Origin: Clostridia bacterium
GTDB taxonomy: Bacteria > Bacillota > Clostridia > Oscillospirales > CAG-272
NCBI GenBank assembly: GCA_017382615.1
Contig: JAFNZX010000211.1
Span: 1-12,354 of the forward strand
Direction of reading: 5' to 3'
Length of the DNA: 12,354 bases
Shown here: in pieces, positions 6,777-12,354 of the stretch
Numbering within the stretch: the first letter of the stretch is position 1
How the letters are laid out: every line of letters begins with the position of its first letter
Position numbers and translations under genes: made by a program
Notes under the pieces: generated by a model
Seen by the model: the letters and a program-made list of their open reading frames with translations, nothing else
What the model was told of the DNA's origin: nothing
Database searches by the model: none

Positions 6777-8294
6777 ATGAAAATGAGTAAAATCTTGTCT
6801 CTTGTCATAGTTGCCATCATGATGATGACGGCACTGGTGGCTTGTAAGACTCCCGAGGCAAATCCTGCCGAGGGTCTTGAAGGCACTTATGACATCACCA
6901 TGTGGGTTTCCGAGAAGGAAGGCGTTGCTGATCAGTTCAAGGCTCAGATCGCTAAGTTCATGGAAAAGAACCCCGGCGTTGTAATCAACGCTTCCATCGA
7001 GGGTGTTACCGAAGCTGATGCCGGCTCCAAGGTCGTTGCTGACGTTGCTTCCGCACCTGACATCTACTGCTTCGCGCAGGACCAGCTTGCTCGTCTGGTT
7101 CAGGCTGCTGCTCTCGCTGCTCCCGGTAAGGCTGCTGCAGAGGCTATCAAGGCTAACAACGACGCAGGCTCCGTTGCAGCTGCTTCCGTGGCTGGTACCA
7201 TCTATGCGTACCCCATGACCAGCGATAACGGCTACTATATGTACTACGATAAGAGCATCGTAACCGATCCCGAGAACCTCGAGGCTATCATCTCTGCTTG
7301 CGAGGCTAACAACGTAAAGATCCGTTTCGCTCTTGAAAACGCTTGGTACACCGCTTCCTTCTTCTTCGCAACCGGTTGCACCTCCAACTGGACCATGAAC
7401 GAAGCAGGCGAGTTCATCGCTATTGATGACGACTTCAACTCTGAAAAGGGTATGATCGCTATGAAGGGTATGCAGATGCTGGCTCAGTCTTCCGCATACG
7501 ACTCCAACGCTGACATTTTCACCGATGCAGGCGTTGTTGTAACCGGTATCTGGAACGCACAGGCTGCTGCTGATCACTTCGGTGAGAACCTCGGTGCAAC
7601 CGACCTGCCTTCCTTCACCGTTGACGGCAAGTCCTACCACCTCGGCTCTTACTCCGGTAACAAGCTGATGGGTGTTAAGCCTCAGACCGACGCTAAGAAG
7701 GCAGCTGTTCTGTCTCTGCTCGCTCAGTACCTGACCGGTGAAGAGTGCCAGGCAGAAAGATTTGCAAGCTTCGAGTGGGGCCCCTCCAACAAGGTAGCTC
7801 AGGCTTCCGAGGCAGTTCAGGCTAACGCTTCTCTTGCAGCTCTTGCAAAGCAGAACGAGTTCGCAGTTCCTCAGGGCCAGATCGGCGGCGCTTGGTGGGA
7901 TATCGCAAAGGTTCTGGGTGCTGACGCTAAGGCAGCAACCTCCGATGCAGACCTTCAGACAGCTCTGGACAACTACGACGCAGCTATCAGCTCTTGGCTG
8001 GAGATTCCTCCGGAAAAGAGATATGCATGGACCGTTATCGGTTCCGTTGGTAACACCAACTGGGATACCGACTTCACCATGACCGAGGATCCCGCAGGCA
8101 CTTGGACCTCTGTTGTCATCGAAATGACTGCAGGTCAGGAGTTCAAGGTTCGTCAGGGTCTCTCTTGGGATAACAACTACGGTGTAAACGGCGAATCTAA
8201 CGGTGCTAACATTGTTGTTGAGGCTGACGGCAAGTACCAGGTTAAGCTGGTAATCGGTGACACCGTTACCATCGAGCTGGTTCCCGCACAGTAA
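6777..8294 (+). CDS. Maltose/maltodextrin-type ABC transporter binding lipoprotein with C-terminal carbohydrate-binding-like domain
   Basis: This is the extracellular solute receptor of the importer encoded downstream. The ATG at 6777 follows GGAGG (6765-6769) and begins a lipoprotein signal peptide with lipobox LVAC and lipid-anchor Cys23; upstream in-frame codons overlap the promoter. Residues about 35-405 form a MalE-like family 1 binding protein, opening YDITMWVSEKEGV. After a short linker (IPPEKR), residues about 414-505 form an extra all-beta domain rich in aromatics: Trp418, Trp429, Trp443, Trp464 and Tyr468. Its pattern (WTVIGS, WDTD, AGQEFKVR, WDNNYG) resembles SusE/SusF or X25 starch-binding modules. 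At 505 aa it is roughly 90 aa longer than typical MalE proteins. Codon use is strongly biased (Ala GCT/GCA, Ser TCC, Leu CTG/CTC), unlike its neighbours, which suggests high expression. The sugar could be maltodextrin or another oligosaccharide; position favours the former. Confidence 0.9.
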   Translation: MKMSKILSLVIVAIMMMTALVACKTPEANPAEGLEGTYDITMWVSEKEGVADQFKAQIAKFMEKNPGVVINASIEGVTEADAGSKVVADVASAPDIYCFAQDQLARLVQAAALAAPGKAAAEAIKANNDAGSVAAASVAGTIYAYPMTSDNGYYMYYDKSIVTDPENLEAIISACEANNVKIRFALENAWYTASFFFATGCTSNWTMNEAGEFIAIDDDFNSEKGMIAMKGMQMLAQSSAYDSNADIFTDAGVVVTGIWNAQAAADHFGENLGATDLPSFTVDGKSYHLGSYSGNKLMGVKPQTDAKKAAVLSLLAQYLTGEECQAERFASFEWGPSNKVAQASEAVQANASLAALAKQNEFAVPQGQIGGAWWDIAKVLGADAKAATSDADLQTALDNYDAAISSWLEIPPEKRYAWTVIGSVGNTNWDTDFTMTEDPAGTWTSVVIEMTAGQEFKVRQGLSWDNNYGVNGESNGANIVVEADGKYQVKLVIGDTVTIELVPAQ

Positions 8295-8321
8295 TTTAAG
8301 TTAAATACTTATCGATATGAT

Positions 8322-8347
8322 CGGGTGAGCCCTTAGTGGCTCACCCG
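8322..8347 (+). other. Hairpin downstream of the binding-protein gene
   Basis: CGGGTGAGCC (8322-8331) and GGCTCACCCG (8338-8347) form a perfect 10-bp stem with a 6-base loop, 27 bases after the stop codon. No T-run follows on either strand. It may protect the 3' end of a shorter binding-protein mRNA or block exonucleases, letting that gene outnumber the permease messages. Confidence 0.65.
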
Positions 8348-8356
8348 CCTTCGAAA

Positions 8357-8420
8357 AAAGGCATTGTTAGCCGACATACAAGGAAGACAGTTGTCTTGTG
8401 TTTCGACTCACAATGCCTTT
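8357..8420 (+). other. Long imperfect RNA hairpin upstream of the MalF-type gene
   Basis: AAAGGCATTGT (8357-8367) pairs perfectly with ACAATGCCTTT (8410-8420). One mismatch further in, AGCCGA (8369-8374) pairs with TCGACT (8403-8408) except for one C/A mismatch. The tip AAGAC/GTCTT (8384-8388 and 8393-8397) closes an AGTT loop. The base lies 10 bases before the AAGGAGGG ribosome binding site. A competing stem, GCCTT (8347-8351) with AAGGC (8358-8362), uses part of the same left arm. On the minus strand the arm is followed by TTTTTT, so there it could act as a terminator. Confidence 0.6.
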
Positions 8421-8452
8421 CATCTTAAATAAGGAGGGTTTGTGCGTTTTCT

Positions 8453-10012
8453 ATGAAAAGACTAAACGATCTGGAATATTTAAAGCTGAATAAGTTTCAA
8501 GCCTTTTGGTATAATCTGCTGATGTTTATCTGCGCGATCCCCGTTTGGTTCAAGAACGTTGGACTGGGGATTTGGAGATTTATCAAGTCCTGCGGGATTA
8601 CCGTAAAAAACGAAGTACTGGATATCGGAACAACCTTTGCCAAAGGCAACTGGGCTGTCAAGCTGTCCTTCTTCCTGTTAGGCTTTGGCAACCTTTATTA
8701 CGGACAGGTGATGCGCGGCATCATGTTCCTTGCCTTTGAACTGATCTTTTTCGCATATATGTTCGTCCCCAGCGGCGGCTTGTATTGGCTTGGCAAATGC
8801 AATTGGTTTGTCAAGGGTGCAACGGTCGGTACCGTGCAGGGTGGATTTGAATATGATCCCATTTACGACACCGACGTATGGGTAGCGGGTGACGACTCTG
8901 TCAAGGTACTTTTGTACGCACTTCTGACCGTGATTTTCATTGTAGCTTTCGTCGTGACCTGGAGAATGCAGGTCAAGCAGTGCCGCATTTGCATGGACAT
9001 CCGTGCAAAGGGCAAAAAGATCAAGAGCGGCAAGGATGACTTGAAGTCTCTTCTTGACGACCAGTTCCACAAAACGCTGCTTGCGCTGCCTTTGACAGGT
9101 ATCATCGCGTTTACCATTCTCCCCATCATTTTCATGGTGCTGATTGCGTTTACCAGCTACGACGCTGCACACGATGGCTATTCCAATCTGTTCTCCTGGG
9201 TCGGATTCGAGCATTTCAACGAAATCTTCGACTTTGGCGGCGGCGGACTTGGTCTGACCTTCGGTGAGATTCTGGCATGGACGCTGATGTGGGCGTTCTT
9301 TGCAACCTTTACCAACTATTTCCTTGGCATGTTCGTGGCAATCATGATCAACAAGAAGGGAATCAAGATCAAGAAGTTCTGGAGAACCGTGCTTGTCATG
9401 ACCATTGCAATCCCGCAGTTTGTCTCACTTTTGTACGTCTCCAAGCTGTTTGACTCCTCGGGTCTGATCGGCAGAGTACTGGGGCAGATTCCGTTCATCA
9501 GCAATTATCTGACCACCAATCACTTTATCTCTCTGTGGGATTCGCCCATCGTAGCAAAGATTCTGTTGATCGTCATCAATATCTGGGTAGGTATTCCGTA
9601 TATCATGCTCATGGCAACGGGTATTCTGATGAACATTCCGCAGGACCTTTACGAATCCGCCAAGATCGACGGTGCAAGCTCCACGCAGCAGTTTACCAAA
9701 ATCACGCTTCCTTACATGCTGTTCGTCACGGGTCCCTACCTGCTGACAAGCTTTGTCGGAAACCTCAATAACTTTAACGTCATCTATCTGCTCTCGGGCG
9801 GTAACCCGATCAAGGGAACTGCAGGCGGCGCATCGGTGGGTCATACCGACCTTTTGATCACATGGCTGTTCAAGATGACACTCGGAAGTACTGAAAGTAA
9901 ATATTACCTGGCGTCCATCGTCGGTATATTGATCTTCTTGGTCGTTGCGGTGCTTTCGCTTATCGTCTACAACGTCATTCCTTCAACCAAGAACGAGGAG
10001 GACTATAAGTGA
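8453..10012 (+). CDS. MalF-type ABC transporter permease with N-terminal extension
   Basis: This is one of two membrane subunits that form the sugar channel. The ATG at 8453 is the only sensible in-frame start before the first membrane segment. Its ribosome binding site AAGGAGGG (8431-8438) lies an unusually long 14 bases upstream. At 519 aa, the first 205 or so residues are an extension with hydrophobic segments around 15-45, 70-105 and 150-170, including LYYGQVMRGIMFLAFEL. A Lys-rich cytoplasmic stretch (183-198) follows. The core permease starts near 207 (LLALPLTGIIAFTILPIIFM). The EAA loop that docks onto the ATPase is ESAKIDGASSTQQFTKITLP, residues 401-420, with the conserved Gly407. The gene follows the structured spacer and overlaps the next gene by 1 base. 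Family membership is firm; the maltodextrin substrate is inferred from neighbours. Confidence 0.92.
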   Translation: MKRLNDLEYLKLNKFQAFWYNLLMFICAIPVWFKNVGLGIWRFIKSCGITVKNEVLDIGTTFAKGNWAVKLSFFLLGFGNLYYGQVMRGIMFLAFELIFFAYMFVPSGGLYWLGKCNWFVKGATVGTVQGGFEYDPIYDTDVWVAGDDSVKVLLYALLTVIFIVAFVVTWRMQVKQCRICMDIRAKGKKIKSGKDDLKSLLDDQFHKTLLALPLTGIIAFTILPIIFMVLIAFTSYDAAHDGYSNLFSWVGFEHFNEIFDFGGGGLGLTFGEILAWTLMWAFFATFTNYFLGMFVAIMINKKGIKIKKFWRTVLVMTIAIPQFVSLLYVSKLFDSSGLIGRVLGQIPFISNYLTTNHFISLWDSPIVAKILLIVINIWVGIPYIMLMATGILMNIPQDLYESAKIDGASSTQQFTKITLPYMLFVTGPYLLTSFVGNLNNFNVIYLLSGGNPIKGTAGGASVGHTDLLITWLFKMTLGSTESKYYLASIVGILIFLVVAVLSLIVYNVIPSTKNEEDYK

Positions 10013-10896
10013 TGAAAAAGAATGATAACAATGCATTAAGAAAGAAGAGCCTGAGCATCAAAGCAAGCAGACGCATCAGCAATGCAATCATTTACGTGCT
10101 GCTTGTCGCGATAACCATCGTCTGGCTTTTCCCGTTCGTGGGAATTTTGCTTGAATCCTTCAAGACCGAAACCAAGATGCAGACCGCGTATCTGTTTCCC
10201 AAGGAATTTGGATTTGATCATTACGTCAGATTGTTCAAAGAGACCGATTTTTTGAAATGGTTTATCAATACCGCCATCATGGGCGTTGCCACCTCGGTGC
10301 TGCAAACCGTGTTCATTCTTTCCATGAGCTACGTGCTCTCGCGTCTGCGCTTCAAGGGAAGAAAGGGACTGATGAACTTCATGCTCATTCTGGGCATGTT
10401 CCCGGGTTTTTTGACCATGATTCTGATCTACAAGGTGTTCTCGGACGTCGGCTTGACCATGCAAATGGCACCGCTTGGGCTGATCATCGTCTACTGCGCG
10501 AGCAGCGGTATGGGATATTACGTATCCAAGGGCTTCTTTGATACCATTCCCAAGAGCCTTGACGAGGCAGCAAGAGTGGACGGCGCCACCCGCTTCCAGG
10601 TCTTCTATAAGGTAATCATGCCGCTCTCCAAGCCAATCGTCATTTACACGATCCTGATGGGCTTTATGGCACCCTGGGGAGACTTTATGCTGGCAAGCTA
10701 CCTCATTCACGAAAACAGCCAGGGAATGAGCGTGGCAGTCGGTATGTTCGAGTGGCTCTCAAGAACGAATCTGAACACTTATTACACCATGTTCTGTGCC
10801 GCGGGCGTTATCGTGGCAATTCCGGTTGTGGCAGTCTTCCTCGCGTTGCAGAAGTACTACGTGGAAGGTGTCACCGGCGGAGCAGTGAAAGGTTAA
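10012..10896 (+). CDS. MalG-type ABC transporter permease
   Basis: This is the partner membrane subunit of the MalF-type permease. I chose the ATG at 10012, which overlaps the previous stop as TGATG and lies 9 bases after AGGAGGA (9996-10002). The in-frame GTG at 10009 is a weaker alternative. The 294-aa protein has a basic N-terminal tail and six predicted membrane segments beginning with IIYVLLVAITIVWLFPFVGI (about 26-45). The EAA loop starts DEAARVDGATRFQVFYKVIM with Glu185, and ends in the PLSKP typical of MalG. The C-terminus, VEGVTGGAVKG, closely follows the MalG family ending that contacts the ATPase dimer. The 1-base overlap points to translational coupling with the MalF-type gene and equal amounts of both subunits. 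Confidence 0.94.
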   Translation: MKKNDNNALRKKSLSIKASRRISNAIIYVLLVAITIVWLFPFVGILLESFKTETKMQTAYLFPKEFGFDHYVRLFKETDFLKWFINTAIMGVATSVLQTVFILSMSYVLSRLRFKGRKGLMNFMLILGMFPGFLTMILIYKVFSDVGLTMQMAPLGLIIVYCASSGMGYYVSKGFFDTIPKSLDEAARVDGATRFQVFYKVIMPLSKPIVIYTILMGFMAPWGDFMLASYLIHENSQGMSVAVGMFEWLSRTNLNTYYTMFCAAGVIVAIPVVAVFLALQKYYVEGVTGGAVKG

Positions 10897-10908
10897 TTGG
10901 AGGAAAAT

Positions 10909-12033
10909 ATGGCAAGTGTAAAGTTAACTAACGTAAAGAAAATATACGGCAAAGATACGGTTGCGGTTCAGGATTTCAACCTGGATATTGCAGATAAGGA
11001 GTTTATCGTATTCGTAGGCCCTTCGGGCTGCGGGAAATCCACCACGCTGCGCATGATCGCAGGTCTTGAGGACATTTCCGAGGGGACTGTTGAGATCGAC
11101 GGTGTGGTCGTCAACGACTTGCAACCCCGCGACAGAGATATCGCAATGGTATTCCAGAACTACGCGCTTTATCCGCACCTGACCGTGTTTGAGAATATGG
11201 CGTTCAGCCTGCGTCTGAAAAAGGCTCCGCAGGATGAAGTGTACCAGAAGGTCACACAGGCAGCCGAGATTCTCGGCATTACCGAGTATCTGACCAGAAA
11301 GCCCAGAGCACTTTCGGGCGGTCAGAGACAGAGAGTTGCCATCGGCCGTGCCATGGTGCGTGACAGTAAGGTCTTTTTGATGGACGAACCGCTTTCCAAC
11401 CTGGACGCAAAGCTGCGTAACCAGATGAGAGCAGAGATCATTCTGCTGCGTCAGAAGATTGATACCACCTTCATATACGTCACCCACGACCAGACCGAGG
11501 CTATGACGCTGGGCGACAGAATCGTTATTATGAAGGACGGCTTCATTCAGCAGGTCGGCACCCCCACCGAGGTGTTCGATATGCCCGAAAACCTGTTTGT
11601 CGCAGAGTTTATCGGTGCGCCCAAGATGAATACCTTCAAGACGTCGCTGATCTATGAAAACGGCAAGTACTACGTCACACCCTACGGTGCAAAGATTGAA
11701 GTTACGGGCAAGAAGGCAGAAATGCTCAGAAAGAATGCAATCGGCTCCTCCGAAATCATTCTGGGTGTCCGTCCCGAGCATATCGTGCTTGCAAAAGAGG
11801 GCGATCCCGGTGCAATTCCTTGCAAGATCGTGGTAAACGAAATGATGGGCAGCGAGCTGCATCTCCACGTCGTAGAGGAGAACGGCGATAAGCTGATCGT
11901 GCGCATTCCCACCATTGCACTTGATGACAACGAGCGCAAGGCAATGATCTATGGCACCACCATCTACGTTACCTTCGAAGGCAAGGTCATGCACTTCTTC
12001 GATAAGGAAACAGAGCGCAATCTGCTGCTGTAA
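10909..12033 (+). CDS. MalK/MsmX/UgpC-type ABC transporter ATPase
   Basis: This cytoplasmic ATPase powers the MalFG-type channel. The ATG at 10909 is used because GGAGG (10899-10903) lies just upstream; an in-frame TTG at 10897 overlaps that site. The 374-aa protein starts MASVKLTNVKKIYG, much like MalK. It carries Walker A GPSGCGKST (37-45), the Q-loop in VFQNYALYPH, signature LSGGQ (135-139), Walker B LMDEP with Asp159 and Glu160, D-loop SNLDAK, and switch His193 in YVTHDQ. Residues from about 236 form the TOBE-type regulatory domain (IGAPKMN, GVRPEHI). Such ATPases often serve several sugar permeases in Firmicutes, so this one may also power other importers. Whether the C-terminal domain binds regulators, as in enteric MalK, cannot be told from sequence. 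It is the last gene of the operon, 12 bases after the MalG-type stop. Confidence 0.95.
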   Translation: MASVKLTNVKKIYGKDTVAVQDFNLDIADKEFIVFVGPSGCGKSTTLRMIAGLEDISEGTVEIDGVVVNDLQPRDRDIAMVFQNYALYPHLTVFENMAFSLRLKKAPQDEVYQKVTQAAEILGITEYLTRKPRALSGGQRQRVAIGRAMVRDSKVFLMDEPLSNLDAKLRNQMRAEIILLRQKIDTTFIYVTHDQTEAMTLGDRIVIMKDGFIQQVGTPTEVFDMPENLFVAEFIGAPKMNTFKTSLIYENGKYYVTPYGAKIEVTGKKAEMLRKNAIGSSEIILGVRPEHIVLAKEGDPGAIPCKIVVNEMMGSELHLHVVEENGDKLIVRIPTIALDDNERKAMIYGTTIYVTFEGKVMHFFDKETERNLLL

Positions 12034-12047
12034 TCAATAAGATTTCT

Positions 12048-12098
12048 CAAAGAAAAATACGGGCTTGCTTAACCCTTGAAAAGGGAAAAGCAAGCCCG
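12048..12098 (-). terminator. Hairpin terminator, best oriented for minus-strand transcription
   Basis: CGGGCTTGCTT (12060-12070) pairs perfectly with AAGCAAGCCCG (12088-12098), and CCCTT (12073-12077) with AAGGG (12081-12085) inside it. Read on the minus strand, the stem is followed by TATTTTTCTTTG (12059-12048), a good intrinsic terminator tail. On the + strand only ATTGCTGCGTTTATTG follows, so it may stop the transporter transcript less efficiently. It probably works in both directions. Confidence 0.75.
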
Positions 12099-12197
12099 AT
12101 TGCTGCGTTTATTGTCTTTATGGTCATAGGCAGACTTGTGTCGGGTGTGCATTGGATTACTGATATGATCGGCCAAAACCGTGGCTGCGAATGCTTC
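12050..12197 (-). ncRNA. Putative minus-strand small RNA
   Basis: A consensus promoter (12232-12204) and a hairpin terminator with a T-tract (12098-12048) face the same way on the minus strand and would give a transcript of about 148 nt. I find no convincing reading frame in it. The best is 27 codons from ATG at 12152-12150, with no ribosome binding site. The middle (about 12170-12099) is antisense to the PAP2-like coding fragment on the + strand. It does not resemble tRNA, SRP RNA or another RNA I recognise. Evidence is promoter and terminator only. Confidence 0.5.
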
Positions 12198-12200
12198 TAA
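12099..12200 (+). pseudogene. Fragment of a PAP2-family phosphatase (C-terminal active-site motif)
   Basis: The + strand frame from 12099 reads IAAFIVFMVIGRLVSGVHWI, then TDMIG, up to 12173. It turns unrelated before the TAA at 12198-12200. The spacing R-x5-H-x3-D (Arg at 12132, His at 12150, Asp at 12162) and the wording around it match conserved motif C3 of the PAP2 superfamily, which lies near the C-terminus after a hydrophobic helix. In intact proteins another membrane helix follows; here it is missing. Upstream in frame lies only the hairpin sequence, with no start codon or other PAP2 motif. It is therefore a remnant or captured piece, not a gene. The match is from memory of the family pattern. 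Confidence 0.5.
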
Positions 12201-12203
12201 GAC

Positions 12204-12232
12204 ATTATATCATAAAACCATGTTTTTGTCAA
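12204..12232 (-). promoter_or_regulatory. Consensus sigma-A promoter on the minus strand
   Basis: Read on the minus strand, TTGACA (12232-12227), a 17-base spacer and TATAAT (12209-12204) match the consensus at every position. Transcription should start near 12197 and run back toward the MalK-type gene, into the hairpin at 12098-12060. No gene lies in that direction before the terminator. Confidence 0.7.
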
Positions 12233-12279
12233 ATAAAAACATATTTATGAGATTGCTGCAATACTGGTTGACATTAGTC

Positions 12280-12308
12280 TTGATTGTCATACTATTTGTC
12301 AGTATAAT
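12280..12308 (+). promoter_or_regulatory. Promoter pointing out of the window
   Basis: TTGATT (12280-12285), a 17-base spacer and TATAAT (12303-12308) form a good + strand promoter in AT-rich DNA. A separate TTGACA at 12268-12273 has a weaker partner TACTAT at 12290-12295. Transcription would start near 12315 and serve a gene beyond base 12354. Two TTGTCA copies 12 bases apart (12284 and 12296) lie across the spacer. Nothing coding is evident in 12201-12354. Confidence 0.5.
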
Positions 12309-12354
12309 TATCTTGGAGTAATAAAATTATTATTCATAAAAATGCTATCATAGG

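Noticed and set aside
10924..11994. Minus-strand open frame (356 codons) opposite the ATPase gene
   Set aside because: The + strand frame contains every ABC ATPase motif, so the opposite frame is a by-product of codon bias.
12069..12152. 27-codon minus-strand frame inside the putative small RNA
   Set aside because: No ribosome binding site precedes its ATG, it runs into the terminator hairpin, and it has no recognisable features.
12172..12321. + strand frame continuing the PAP2 fragment after a one-base shift, ending in a hydrophobic stretch
   Set aside because: It lies in AT-rich DNA with promoter motifs, where hydrophobic translations arise easily, and it does not continue the PAP2 family pattern.
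1..12354. CRISPR arrays, tRNA or rRNA genes, insertion sequences, phage or conjugation genes
   Set aside because: I saw no regularly spaced repeats, tRNA-like folds, transposase motifs or long terminal inverted repeats.

Overview
The window reads as one alpha-glucan utilisation locus from a Gram-positive, probably Clostridia-type Firmicute. This is inferred from four consecutive secreted proteins that carry lipobox signal peptides instead of outer-membrane export systems, from strong GGAGG-type ribosome binding sites, from TTGACA/TATAAT promoters, and from a MalEFGK-type importer. No rRNA or other taxonomic marker is present, so placement below the phylum is a guess. All seven intact genes lie on the + strand.

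Region 1 (1-286) holds the end of an unrecognised upstream gene, possibly frameshifted, followed by a promoter and palindromes. Region 2 (287-6595) is a three-gene operon of surface lipoprotein enzymes: a type I pullulanase with CBM41 and CBM48, a GH53 endo-beta-1,4-galactanase with a C-terminal CBM61-like module, and a GH13 alpha-amylase-type enzyme. Region 3 (6596-12033) starts with an exact consensus promoter. It then encodes a sugar-binding lipoprotein fused to a C-terminal carbohydrate-binding-like module, two MalF/MalG permeases and a MalK/MsmX-type ATPase. A 158-base structured spacer separates the binding protein from the permeases. Region 4 (12034-12354) holds a hairpin, a fragment matching the PAP2 phosphatase active-site motif, a minus-strand promoter and an outgoing + strand promoter.

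The inferred logic is that the tethered pullulanase debranches and the amylase cuts alpha-glucan at the cell surface. The binding protein then captures the oligosaccharides for ATP-driven import. The galactanase acts on a different polymer, so the locus is either mixed-substrate or its transporter is broader than its Mal-type names suggest. No regulator gene and no cytoplasmic glucan-processing enzyme lies inside the window.

The least expected signals are three. (a) A putative minus-strand small RNA of about 150 nt (about 12197 to 12050) has an exact consensus promoter and a hairpin-plus-T-tract terminator, and its body is antisense to a PAP2 phosphatase gene fragment. (b) The sugar-binding protein is fused to a SusE/X25-like carbohydrate-binding-type domain. 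(c) The spacer between the binding protein and permease genes has mutually exclusive RNA pairings. All three come from reading the sequence alone and need database or expression checks.
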